The translations under genes were made by a program, and so were the position numbers. From the NCBI GenBank assembly GCA_900543505.1, contig UQSB01000012.1, forward strand, positions 1 through 49,711: a stretch of 49,711 nt of DNA. The letters run 5' to 3'. Shown here one piece after another: positions 16,211 to 25,548 of this stretch (the first letter of the stretch is position 1; the number at the start of each line of letters is the position of its first letter). Under the pieces are notes generated by a model. It made no database searches and was not told the DNA's origin. It saw only the letters and a program-made list of their open reading frames with translations. The DNA comes from an uncultured Collinsella sp. (lineage in GTDB: Bacteria; Actinomycetota; Coriobacteriia; Coriobacteriales; Coriobacteriaceae).

Positions 16211-16573
16211 TGGAATCGAGAACCGACAATAGCCCGTTCGCACAGATAGAGGCGGAGATTCAAGGTCAGAGTCCGGCTTAAACGGCTTAGCTATCGCACG
16301 TCACAATGTTCTCGTCGTCCTCCCTATCGTATTTATAGTGCTTATAGTGAAAATAGTGAGTTTAGTGAGAAGAGTATCGCTCAAAACTCGTGGGCTCAAT
16401 TACTGACCTCACGCCCAGAATGAGTGGGGCAAATATTCCTATTAGAGGTCAAATCGAAGCCCAATAGGGCCTTTTCGCCCCCGTCATTTCGATCGATCGC
16501 TTTCTTTTGAATATTGTCGTAAGCTGGTATCATTTATCTTAATGATTGCATATTGTAAGCGAGGTGCCCCACC
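16211..16573. other. Non-coding leader of the small anchored protein gene
   Basis: No gene seen. It holds a 9-bp tandem repeat at 16333-16368 (TTATAGTGC, TTATAGTGA, AAATAGTGA, GTTTAGTGA). A possible promoter lies near 16507-16535, with TTTTGA and TATCAT 17 bp apart. The A+T content rises toward the gene start. Confidence 0.4.
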
Positions 16574-17221
16574 GTGAAACGCTCCACCTATATCGGCCTA
16601 CTCGTCTTAGCGTTTGCGATTACCGCAGTCGGCGTGGGCATTATCTATCTCGCATTTCTCCCCGCCTCTGCAACGCAGGCGGTGATTGAGACCGTAAGCT
16701 ATCCCATCGAAATCCTCACCGATATCGTCAAACCCGATTCGATCACCGTCGATTTTGACGGTACGCCCGCAGCGCTTGGGGTCAGCAACTATCCCCGTAT
16801 CGAACTTGGGGCCAAGCGCTATACCAAAGATGAGCAGCTTATCGGTAAGGCAGCCAAGTTGCTCAAAGGCAAGACGTTTAAGCGGTGGTACGGCGCCGTA
16901 ATATATCGAGCCAAGAATAGCCAAATGAATGGCGGGTATTATTCGACCCTTGAACTCGATGCGGCAAACGGGAGCAAACTGTGCAACGTCTCATACGACC
17001 CCGGCTATGTGGACAATGAAGGACCGGGGGTCTACATCTCGGATGGCGACGTAATCTACGTCATGGAGGGCGACCAGACGGCAGTCGTCGATTTTATGGA
17101 TCGGTGTACCGAAGATGCCTACGAACAAACCTGCGAGCCCGATCCGCAGACAGCGCGCGACAGTGGCTCGGCACGCACTTGGCTATTTGACGATGAAATA
17201 ACCTGGACCCCATCGAAATAA
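16574..17221 (+). CDS. Small membrane-anchored extracytoplasmic protein, unknown
   Basis: 215 residues. A positively charged start (MKRSTY) leads into one hydrophobic helix (about 7-30), so the rest should be outside the membrane, either anchored or cleaved. The body has a mixed alpha/beta look; residues 75-170 include LGAKRYTKDEQLIGKAAKLL and DGDVIYVMEGDQTAVVDFMD. The C-terminal part has two cysteines (C178, C187). Start is GTG with GAGG upstream. No family recognised. The gene stands alone between two duplicated repeat blocks and is less GC-rich than its neighbours, which hints at acquisition or movement as a unit. Confidence 0.7.
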   Translation: MKRSTYIGLLVLAFAITAVGVGIIYLAFLPASATQAVIETVSYPIEILTDIVKPDSITVDFDGTPAALGVSNYPRIELGAKRYTKDEQLIGKAAKLLKGKTFKRWYGAVIYRAKNSQMNGGYYSTLELDAANGSKLCNVSYDPGYVDNEGPGVYISDGDVIYVMEGDQTAVVDFMDRCTEDAYEQTCEPDPQTARDSGSARTWLFDDEITWTPSK

Positions 17222-17275
17222 GGACCCGCCGGGCAGGCACCTTTGTGGTGGTTTCGGCTCCGGCGCGCTCCGCTG

Positions 17276-17452
17276 TCTCAATCTGTAACATCTAGCAGCC
17301 GTTTTCGATCCTAGATGTTACAGATTGAGATGAAGTGATCGGCGGCGATCGTTTGTCTCAATCTGTAACACCAAGCCCACTTTTAGCGGCCAAGATGTTA
17401 CAGATTAAGACGAATCGAGCCGCCACAAAGGTGCCTGTCCCCTTTGTGGTGG
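17276..17452. repeat. Palindromic TGTAACA/TGTTACA repeat block B
   Basis: Unit 1 (17276-17330) has perfect 20-bp arms and matches unit 1 of block A. The next structure (17351-17414) begins like unit 2 of block A and ends like unit 3, as if the stretch between their shared ATCTGTAACA had been deleted. The hairpin with GCCACAAAGG and CCTTTGTGGT follows (17420-17452). Similarity to block A continues to about 17545, including CGAGAACGCAG. A third copy of the CCTTTGTGGTGG half lies at 17240-17252. Confidence 0.85.
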
Positions 17453-17549
17453 TTTTCAACAAAAAGAAGCCGCCCCGATAACAGAGGCGGCATCAAGCAA
17501 GTCTATTTATTAGCGTCCCTCAAGACCCAACGAGAACGCAGAAACGTAG

Positions 17550-17619
17550 CCCGGGGCCACCCTTTGCCGAACGCGACCCTCGCGAAGCGCGTGAGCGGGC
17601 GGGAAAGGGTGGCCCCGGG
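17550..17619 (-). terminator. Long GC-rich hairpin downstream of the hydratase gene
   Basis: CCCGGGGCCACCCTTT (17550-17565) pairs perfectly with AAAGGGTGGCCCCGGG (17604-17619). The 38-base interior is itself GC-rich and self-complementary. It begins 16 bp past the hydratase stop. There is no T-tract, so it may be a 3' stabiliser or repeat instead of a classical terminator. Confidence 0.6.
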
Positions 17620-17635
17620 CGGACAATTAAGTGCG

Positions 17636-19936
17636 TTACTCGGCAGCGGCCTTGAACTTGTTGTAGTTGATCAGGCAGCCGGCCTTGACGATGGCACGCT
17701 CCTCGGCCGTCATATCGGCAATGTAGAGCTCAATCTGCTCAACCGCACCATCAGCACGCACCACGTAGGCGGCGATGTTCTTCAAGTCGCCATCGAGCGC
17801 GGCACGGATACCCGGCACAAAGACGTAGTCGCCCACCTCAAAGTTGGGCTCGGCCTCCATCTGGAAGGGCACCATGCCCCAGTTCATCACGTTGGAGCGA
17901 TAACGCTTGGTGGCATACTCGTGGACGATGTTGGCCAGGCCGCCAATTACGCGCTGGCAGCTCGCGGCCTGCTCGCGGGCGGAACCGTCACCGGGCTTCT
18001 TGGCATAGAGCATGGAGCCGTACTCGGTCGCCTTGGCGTCTGCCGCGACACCCGCGCCGGCCAGCGCCTCAAACACGCCGGCAAGCTCGGCATCGAGCGC
18101 CGCCAAGTCGCCCGCGGCCTCGCCGGCCACGCGGCGCTTCTCCACGGCGTCGACCTCCTTGGAACGACCCACGTAGGCAGGGTCGCGGCGGCTGAGCGTA
18201 AACTCGGCCAGGCCCAGCGGGTTGGAGCGGAAGGAGCTCGTCTCGCCCGAGGGAATGAGCTCGTCGGTCGTAGTGACCGGGTCCATGATCTTGGAGCAAA
18301 CCTTGAGCAGGATATCGTCGCCGAGCGGCTCCATCGCGGGCCACGGCTTGATGTTGGGGCCTTCGACCAACTCGTCGGCAGGCTCCGCCTTGCCAAAGCC
18401 CCAGTACACGCGCTTCTTGTACGGCGCGTCGTCAAAGGTGTACTCGCAGGCCTCGTCCCAAGTCTCCTCGGGCAGGTCGGTCGCCGGCGTCAGGACGCCA
18501 CCGTTGGCAGCCGTTGCCGCAATGGAGCGAGCATCCATCAGGGCCACGGCGCTCAGCTGGCCATTACCCGGCTTGGAACCCTCGCGGTTGGGGAAGTTGC
18601 GCGTAGTGTGGCGGATCGAAAGGCCGTTGTTGGCAGGCGTGTCGCCAGCGCCAAAGCACGGACCGCAGAACGCCGTGCGCACAATCGCGCCAGCCTCCAT
18701 GAGGTCGTAGATATAGCCACGGCGCGTAAGTTCGAGCGCCACGGGCTGGCTTGTGGGATAGACCGACAGCGAAAACTCGCCGCAGCCGGTGTTGGCGCCC
18801 TTGAGCACGCGGGCAGCCTGGACCACGGAGTCGTAGTTGCCGCCCGAGCAGCCGGCGATAACGCCCTGCTGTACGTGCAGCTTGCCGTCGACGATCTTGT
18901 CGAGCAGGCTAAAGTGCGTCTTGCCCTCGCCGATCTTGGCAGCCTCGAGCTCCACCTCATGCAGGATGTCCTCGAGGTTCTCGTTGAGCTCGTCGATCTC
19001 AAAGCCATTGGAAGGATGGAACGGCAGCGCGATCATGGGCTTGATGCTCGACAGATCGACCTCGACGCAGCCGTCGTAGTAGGCGACATCGGCGGGCTTG
19101 AGCTCGCGGTAGTCGTCGCCGCGGCCGTGCATGGCCAAAAACGCATGCGTGTCCTCGTCGGTGGCCCAAATGCTCGACAGGCAGGTGGTCTCGGTGGTCA
19201 TGACGTCAACGCCGTTGCGGTAATCGGTCGTCATGCTCGCGATTCCGGGGCCCACAAACTCCATGACCTTGTTCTTGACGTAGCCCTTGGCAAAGACGGC
19301 GCGAATGATGGCGAGCGCCACATCGTGCGGGCCGACGCCGGGGCGCGGGGCGCCCGTGAGGTAGATGGCCACGACGCCGGGATAGGCGACATCGTAGGTG
19401 TCGCGCAGCAGCTGCTTTGCCAACTCGCCGCCGCCCTCGCCCACGGCCATGGTACCCAGGGCACCATAGCGGGTGTGCGAGTCGGAACCCAGGATCATCT
19501 TGCCGCAGCCGGCGAAGTTCTCACGCATAAAGGAGTGGATGACGGCGATGTGCGGCGGAACGAAGATGCCGCCGTACTTCTTGGCCGCGGAAAGGCCAAA
19601 GACGTGATCGTCCTCGTTGATGGTGCCGCCCACGGCGCACAGCGAGTTATGGCAGTTGGTGAGCACGTAGGGCAGCGGAAACTGCTCCATGCCCGAGGCG
19701 CGCGCCGTCTGGATGATGCCGACAAAGGTGATGTCGTGGCTCGCCATAGCGTCGAAGCGAATCTTGAGCGCCTCGGGATCTCCGGACGTATTGTGTGCCT
19801 GGAGGATCGAATACGCGATGGTGCCGCGCTTAGCATCCTCGGGCGTCTGCGTAATACCGCGCTCGGCAGCCTCGGCCGCAGGCACAACCTCGCTGCCGCC
19901 GCGCAGGTAAATGCCGTCCTCGTACAGCTTGACCAT
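17636..19936 (-). CDS. Aconitase-family hydratase (YbhJ-like)
   Basis: 766 residues from the ATG at 19936, which has GGGAG five bases upstream; frames starting further upstream lack a ribosome site. It has the aconitase plan: SDSHTRYGALGTMAVGEGG, the [4Fe-4S] ligands in VIAGCSGGNYDS and FCGPCFGAGD, and a C-terminal swivel domain with RYRSNVMNWGMVPFQ. The length and these motif variants fit the YbhJ-type hydratases better than AcnA (about 890) or AcnB (about 860). The substrate is unproven; citrate/isocitrate isomerisation is possible. No other citrate-cycle gene is adjacent. A long GC-rich hairpin follows it. Confidence 0.82.
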   Translation of the reverse strand: MVKLYEDGIYLRGGSEVVPAAEAAERGITQTPEDAKRGTIAYSILQAHNTSGDPEALKIRFDAMASHDITFVGIIQTARASGMEQFPLPYVLTNCHNSLCAVGGTINEDDHVFGLSAAKKYGGIFVPPHIAVIHSFMRENFAGCGKMILGSDSHTRYGALGTMAVGEGGGELAKQLLRDTYDVAYPGVVAIYLTGAPRPGVGPHDVALAIIRAVFAKGYVKNKVMEFVGPGIASMTTDYRNGVDVMTTETTCLSSIWATDEDTHAFLAMHGRGDDYRELKPADVAYYDGCVEVDLSSIKPMIALPFHPSNGFEIDELNENLEDILHEVELEAAKIGEGKTHFSLLDKIVDGKLHVQQGVIAGCSGGNYDSVVQAARVLKGANTGCGEFSLSVYPTSQPVALELTRRGYIYDLMEAGAIVRTAFCGPCFGAGDTPANNGLSIRHTTRNFPNREGSKPGNGQLSAVALMDARSIAATAANGGVLTPATDLPEETWDEACEYTFDDAPYKKRVYWGFGKAEPADELVEGPNIKPWPAMEPLGDDILLKVCSKIMDPVTTTDELIPSGETSSFRSNPLGLAEFTLSRRDPAYVGRSKEVDAVEKRRVAGEAAGDLAALDAELAGVFEALAGAGVAADAKATEYGSMLYAKKPGDGSAREQAASCQRVIGGLANIVHEYATKRYRSNVMNWGMVPFQMEAEPNFEVGDYVFVPGIRAALDGDLKNIAAYVVRADGAVEQIELYIADMTAEERAIVKAGCLINYNKFKAAAE

Positions 19937-20120
19937 ACTGTCTCCCACTCTGCCCAAAAGATTTGGGCGCATAGCATACATTCGTTCAATATCGTGCCAT
20001 AGAACGGTTGCGAGTGGGTTACAAATCTGCACGTTCACTTTATCTAGGTAAAGTAAAGGACGTGCCGGTCGAGGGCCGGAAGATTTTGTGCAAGAGCGTC
20101 CCTTTCGACTAGTCATTTAA
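19937..20120. other. Upstream region of the hydratase gene
   Basis: No gene seen. The region starts with the hydratase leader, then holds a partial copy (20105-20135) of the GACTAGTCAT...GAACGTCCCC repeat best seen at 4136-4179. A minus-strand -10-like TATGCT/CATAGC stretch is near 19968-19980, too weak to call. Confidence 0.35.
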
Positions 20121-20322
20121 GAACGTCCCCAATGACTGCCGTGCCGCACTCCGGCAACGCCGATGTTTTGGCGCGGACAGCGAAAGCCCGCCAGAGCGAG
20201 CAAGGTGACGTGAAAGAGGAGGGAAGCGTACTTCGGTACGCGACCGACGATTGAACGTCAGATTGCCGCTCTGGCGGGCTTGCAGCGTCGAGCCGTTACG
20301 CGGTTTGGTAAAACCGCGTAAC
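20121..20322. ncRNA. Candidate structured element, copy 1
   Basis: A segment of about 200 bp that is homologous in order and shape to 48004-48209. On the plus strand: GAACGTCCCC; GGCAACGCCG; GGACAGCGA; a 14-bp long stem (185-198 with 267-280 of the 20000s) holding CCAGAGCG and CGCTCTGG; inside it a GCGTAC/GTACGC hairpin closed by TTCG; then GCAGCGTCGAGC; then a 12-bp hairpin (20295-20306 with 20311-20322) with loop GGTA. The last hairpin touches the hspR stop codon. The strand is uncertain: the c(TTCG)g tetraloop favours plus, and the position after a stop codon favours a minus-strand 3' UTR. Confidence 0.6.
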
Positions 20323-20738
20323 TATAAGTCCCCGCCGGCGCCCAGTAGCTTGCGCATGACCTGTTCGGGGTTAACCGAGCCGTCGCGCGGAGCCAGGGCG
20401 GTGATCTTCTTCTGCATCTTGTACTCGTGTAGCTCGTCCTCGAGCTGGCGAACGCGGGCGCGAAGCTTCTCGTTCTCGCGCTCGCGCTCCTCGGCACGCT
20501 CCTTCATATCGAGGATGCGCACCACGCCGGCAAGGTTGATGCCCTCGTCGGTCAGCTGGTTGATGAGCTCCAGGCGCTCGATATCGGCACGCGAATACAG
20601 GCGCGTGTTGCCGCCCGAGCGCTGGGGGTTCACCAGGCCCTTGGACTCGTAGACGCGTAGAGTCTGCGGGTGCATGCCGGTCAGCTCGGCCGCCACGCTG
20701 ATCATGTACAGCGGTTTGTTCCTATTGTCCTCGGCCAT
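20322..20738 (-). CDS. hspR: Heat-shock repressor HspR (MerR family)
   Basis: 138 residues. HspR represses the dnaK operon and clpB in actinobacteria and needs DnaK for tight binding. The MerR-type winged helix is at about 10-78 (YMISVAAELTGMHPQTLRVY, ESKGLVNPQRSGGNTRLYS), followed by a coiled coil (about 85-112) rich in E and R. MHPQTLRVYE is the HspR signature. AAAGGGG lies upstream of the ATG. It is the last gene of the dnaK-grpE-dnaJ-hspR cluster, 72 bp after dnaJ. Its stop overlaps by one base the hairpin that ends a structured element. Confidence 0.93.
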   Translation of the reverse strand: MAEDNRNKPLYMISVAAELTGMHPQTLRVYESKGLVNPQRSGGNTRLYSRADIERLELINQLTDEGINLAGVVRILDMKERAEERERENEKLRARVRQLEDELHEYKMQKKITALAPRDGSVNPEQVMRKLLGAGGDL

Positions 20739-20810
20739 GCTACCTGACCCCTTTCCGTCTCGTTATCGTCCATCATAAGCCCGCGGGCAGGCGCGGGCGC
20801 CACAACCAAA

Positions 20811-21770
20811 CTAGTACGTCGCCTTGTAACGGTTGACCTTCTCGCGATAGTCGCGCGTGTCGGCCTCGCGCAGCTTGGTCATGGCATCGCGCTCGTCGTC
20901 AGACAGGTTCGTGGGGACCTGCACCTTGATCTCGACGAGCAGCGCGCCCGTGCGGCCACGGTGCTTAACGTCGGGCGCCCCCATTTCCTTAAAGCGGAAC
21001 TTCTTGCCCGTCTGGGTGCCCGCCGGCACCTTCAAACGAACCGTCGCACCGCCGGGCGTCGGCACGTCCACCGTGCAGCCGAGCGCCGCCTCGTAGACCG
21101 AGACCGGCACCTCCATGGTCACGTCGGCGCCTTTACGCTTAAACAGCGGATGCTCCTCCACGTGCGTGGTCACGACCAAGTCGCCGCGCTCGCCACCGGC
21201 AACGCCGTACTCGCCGCGACGCTTGTACCGCAGCTTGCCGCCGTCGACCGCGCCCGCAGGCACCGAGACCGTAATGGTCTGCTGCTCGCCTGTCGAGGGA
21301 ATGCGATAGGTGACCTTGTGCGTCACGCCGCGGAACGCGTCCTCGGCCGAAACATCGACGGTCAGCGACAGGTCGCCGCCCTTGCGAGCACGGCTGCGGC
21401 CCGCGCCGGCATTACCCGCAGCCCCGGCAAAGCCCGAGCCCCAATCGCTGCCCCAGGCGCCGTTGCCGCTAAAGATGCTGTCGAAGATATCGCCCCAGCC
21501 GCTGGCACCCGCGCCGGCACCGTAGCCGCCGCCATACGCGCCGCCCGCGCCCGGCATGCCGCCGAACATGAGCATCTGGTCGTACTCTTTGCGCTTCTTC
21601 TCGTCCGAAAGCGTCTCGTAGGCCTCGCTGATCTCCTTGAACTTGGCCTCGTCGCCGCCGGCATCGGGGTGATATTTTTGCGCGAGCTTGCGAAACGCGC
21701 TCTTGATCTCTTTGTCGGAGGCGCTCTTGGATACGCCCAGGATGTCATAGAAGGTTTTGCCTGCAGCCAT
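20811..21770 (-). CDS. dnaJ: DnaJ-type co-chaperone without zinc finger
   Basis: 319 residues. The J domain (about 6-70) has HPD at 34-36, which stimulates the DnaK ATPase. A Gly/Ala/Ser-rich linker follows (about 78-135), then the two client-binding beta domains (about 140-305). The four CxxCxGxG zinc motifs of true DnaJ are absent, so it is a type II (CbpA-like) protein. This is notable because it occupies the dnaJ position of the dnaK cluster. GGAGAGGAG precedes the ATG. A terminator hairpin stands between grpE and this gene, so it may have its own promoter or rely on read-through. Confidence 0.92.
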   Translation of the reverse strand: MAAGKTFYDILGVSKSASDKEIKSAFRKLAQKYHPDAGGDEAKFKEISEAYETLSDEKKRKEYDQMLMFGGMPGAGGAYGGGYGAGAGASGWGDIFDSIFSGNGAWGSDWGSGFAGAAGNAGAGRSRARKGGDLSLTVDVSAEDAFRGVTHKVTYRIPSTGEQQTITVSVPAGAVDGGKLRYKRRGEYGVAGGERGDLVVTTHVEEHPLFKRKGADVTMEVPVSVYEAALGCTVDVPTPGGATVRLKVPAGTQTGKKFRFKEMGAPDVKHRGRTGALLVEIKVQVPTNLSDDERDAMTKLREADTRDYREKVNRYKATY

Positions 21771-21842
21771 CGTAGCTCCTCTCCTGTTTCATCCGCCGTC
21801 CAGCGGACGGCGGCTCATGCTTTCATATGGCACTAGGCCAGA

Positions 21843-21872
21843 AAGGGCCCCGGGTGTTGCCCCGGGGCCCTT
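21843..21872 (-). terminator. Hairpin between grpE and dnaJ
   Basis: AAGGGCCCCGGG (21843-21854) pairs perfectly with CCCGGGGCCCTT (21861-21872) around a 6-base loop, then TTTCTGG on the minus strand. It lies 5 bp past the grpE stop and should reduce transcription into dnaJ-hspR. Confidence 0.75.
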
Positions 21873-21877
21873 CTCAA

Positions 21878-22720
21878 TTACTCCTCGGTGCTCTCGGCCG
21901 TATCGGCCGTAGCATCCTCGGGCGCCGCTTCGGGCTCCGGTGCGGGGCGCTTCTCGCCACCGTAGGTCACCGTCACCATCGCGGAACGCAGGATGCGATC
22001 CGCCATGCGGTAGCCCTTCTGGTACACGTCGTTGACGGTCTCGTCGTACTGCGATGCGTCCTCGACGCGACCCACAGCCTGATGCTCGAGCGGATCGAAC
22101 GCCTCGCCCTTGGGATCGATGGGCTCAACGCCCTCGTGCGCAAACACATCGAGCAGCTTGGCATGTACCGCGTCAACGCCATCGACGAACTGCTTAAAGT
22201 CGTCGGAAAGCTCTTGGCTGCGGGCATGGTCGATCGCGCGCTCGATATCGTCGATCACCGGCAACAGCGCGGTGACAAGCTTCTCGGTCGCGCGCTCGCG
22301 CTCGGCGATGCGCTCGTTGGCGGTGCGGCGACGGAAGTTCTCCCAGTCGGCCTGCAGACGGGCGGTGCGCTCGGTGGCGTCCTTTGCCTTGTCCTCGGCG
22401 GCCTTCTGGGCCTCTGCCGCAGCATCGAGCTCGTTGCGCACATCGGCAAGCTCCTTTTGGGCCTGCTCGAACTTGAGCTTAAAGTCGTTGTCGGCGGCTT
22501 CTTCACCGGCGCGGATAGCGGCTTCCACCATCTCGTCCTCGGTCATCGTCGCCTCCTTGTTGGAATCCTCTACTTGGTTCTCGGCAGCCTCGGCGGCCGG
22601 GGCCTCGTTGGCCTCGGTATCGTCGACGGCCTCTACGGGAATCTTCACGTCCTTCTCCTCAGAGTCAACGGGGGCGGTGCCAGCGGCGGCCGCCTCCGTG
22701 CGAGCTTTACGGGCGGACAT
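21878..22720 (-). CDS. grpE: Nucleotide exchange factor GrpE
   Basis: 280 residues, longer than the usual 180-200 because of an acidic Ala/Glu-rich N-terminal extension of about 70 residues and an acidic tail (EPEAAPEDATADTAESTEE). The core is a long coiled coil (about 80-150, with RLQADWENFRRRTANERIAE) and the C-terminal beta domain (HEGVEPIDPKGEAFDPLEHQ; VYQKGYRMADRILRSAMVTV), which is the GrpE signature. It releases ADP from DnaK. Its ATG begins 2 bp after the dnaK stop, so translation is coupled. Confidence 0.96.
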   Translation of the reverse strand: MSARKARTEAAAAGTAPVDSEEKDVKIPVEAVDDTEANEAPAAEAAENQVEDSNKEATMTEDEMVEAAIRAGEEAADNDFKLKFEQAQKELADVRNELDAAAEAQKAAEDKAKDATERTARLQADWENFRRRTANERIAERERATEKLVTALLPVIDDIERAIDHARSQELSDDFKQFVDGVDAVHAKLLDVFAHEGVEPIDPKGEAFDPLEHQAVGRVEDASQYDETVNDVYQKGYRMADRILRSAMVTVTYGGEKRPAPEPEAAPEDATADTAESTEE

Positions 22721-22722
22721 GA

Positions 22723-24615
<1,893 letters not shown>

Positions 24616-24720
24616 TAGAAATTCCCTCTCTCTTTTGCGTTCGCGCCGCCTCGACGGTCTGTCGTGTGGCGCTTCGGCTTGTCTTTCAGGATGTAGTGTA
24701 TCCCCTTATGGGCCGGAATA

Positions 24721-24763
24721 TACAAAATCTAAGTCAATTCATATAAGATTTCTTATCTCTGAG
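24721..24763 (-). promoter_or_regulatory. Heat-shock motif upstream of dnaK
   Basis: Plus-strand reading TACAAAATCTAAGTC, ATATAAGATTT, CTCTGAG matches the clpB motif at 15770-15807. Within it AAATCT and AGATTT are inverted. On the minus strand a TTGACT is present, but no clean 17-bp partner was found. It is probably the HspR operator and promoter. Confidence 0.6.
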
Positions 24764-24888
24764 AGTTTAGGTTCTCAAATGCGCAGGTAGATGCACTGTT
24801 TGAGTTCTCGGCAGATCTATTGAGATCTATGTAGAGATGGCTGAGGTTTGGGCTTGGGAGCGCACATGGCGGCCCCGGGCTTCCCTGG

Positions 24889-24934
24889 GGAAAGTTCGAC
24901 CCGTTTTTCGGCCAAATAATGGGATGCGGTTTCC
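24889..24934. repeat. Pair of inverted 14-bp repeats (array family)
   Basis: GGAAAGTTCGACCC (24889-24902, +) and GGGATGCGGTTTCC (24921-24934, -) start 32 bp apart, exactly the plus-to-minus step of the arrays at 305 and 47779. The spacer contains TTCGGCCAAATA, which is also in the flank of the third array (47921-47932). Confidence 0.75.
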
Positions 24935-24984
24935 GCAAGCACGCTCAATCGCCCTATATTACAAGTCACCTATAGCTAACATTT

Positions 24985-25017
24985 GCGCAGCTCAACGGCC
25001 CCACCTGCGCGTTTTTT
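24985..25017 (+). terminator. Orphan plus-strand terminator
   Basis: GCGCAG (24985-24990) pairs with CTGCGC (25005-25010), followed by GTTTTTT. No plus-strand gene lies upstream before dnaK's divergent start, so either a short untranslated transcript ends here or it is a leader attenuator for the ferredoxin gene. Confidence 0.5.
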
Positions 25018-25069
25018 AGTAAACCTTGGCATACTCGGCGAACGGTATGAAGATGCCGGTCAGAGGGTA

Positions 25070-25097
25070 TTGCAAACGGTCGCTCCCGTGGTATGTT
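25070..25097 (+). promoter_or_regulatory. Candidate ferredoxin promoter
   Basis: TTGCAA (25070-25075) and TATGTT (25092-25097) are 16 bp apart and about 60 bp upstream of the ferredoxin ATG. Confidence 0.4.
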
Positions 25098-25158
25098 TTT
25101 GCCCGAATCAAACCGGCGCGCATCGCCTGTAGCGTCGGTCAACAGAGAGGAAACTACC

Positions 25159-25344
25159 ATGGCTCATCCCGTAATTGATGCCGACGAGTGCATCGCTTGT
25201 GGCGTTTGCGTCGACTCCTGCCCCGCTGGCGTTCTGGAGCTCCAGGACGTCGCTACCGTCGCTGACGAGGACTCCTGCGTCGCCTGTGGCGCTTGCCAGG
25301 ACGCTTGCCCCGCCGGCGCGATCACCGAGATCGTCGAGGAGTAA
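25159..25344 (+). CDS. 2[4Fe-4S] ferredoxin
   Basis: 61 residues, the typical clostridial-type ferredoxin size. Two clusters are fully ligated: CIACGVCVDSCPAG and CVACGACQDACPAG. It is a small soluble electron carrier for low-potential anaerobic reactions, for example with pyruvate-ferredoxin oxidoreductase or a hydrogenase; the partner is not shown here. GAGAGGAAACTACC precedes the ATG. It is transcribed alone and ends in a strong terminator. The sequence is very acidic overall, as is usual for the family. Confidence 0.96.
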   Translation: MAHPVIDADECIACGVCVDSCPAGVLELQDVATVADEDSCVACGACQDACPAGAITEIVEE

Positions 25345-25387
25345 CAACTCCCCCACTTGCACACTCAAGAGTACACCGTGCACAAAA

Positions 25388-25426
25388 AAGGAGGCCTCCG
25401 CATCGCCGCGGAGGCCTCCTTTTGTT
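25388..25426 (+). terminator. Ferredoxin terminator
   Basis: AAGGAGGCCTCCGC (25388-25401) pairs with GCGGAGGCCTCCTT (25408-25421), then TTGTTTG. A-rich sequence on the other side could let it act in both directions. Confidence 0.88.
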
Positions 25427-25463
25427 TGTACAGGCAGCTAATTGGGGACGGGGCTACCTTGGC

Positions 25464-25530
25464 AGTTGCGGTGGAATAGTTCCTGGCTCATTGCTTAGGT
25501 GCCGATTGTAGGAACTATTTCACCGCAACT
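25464..25530. repeat. 21-bp-arm inverted repeat after niaR
   Basis: Bases 25464-25484 pair with 25510-25530 with one G-T pair; the left arm begins AGTTGCGGTGGAATAG, also found as a single arm at 283-298. It lies 18 bp past the niaR stop. There is no T-tract, so a repeat element is more likely than a terminator. Confidence 0.65.
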
Positions 25531-25548
25531 TATAAAGACAGTATCGGG

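Noticed and set aside
17444..20002. A long open frame on the plus strand opposite the hydratase gene.
   Set aside because: It mirrors the hydratase gene, which has full aconitase motifs and a ribosome site; the plus-strand product is low-complexity and matches nothing. High-GC genes often leave open antisense frames.
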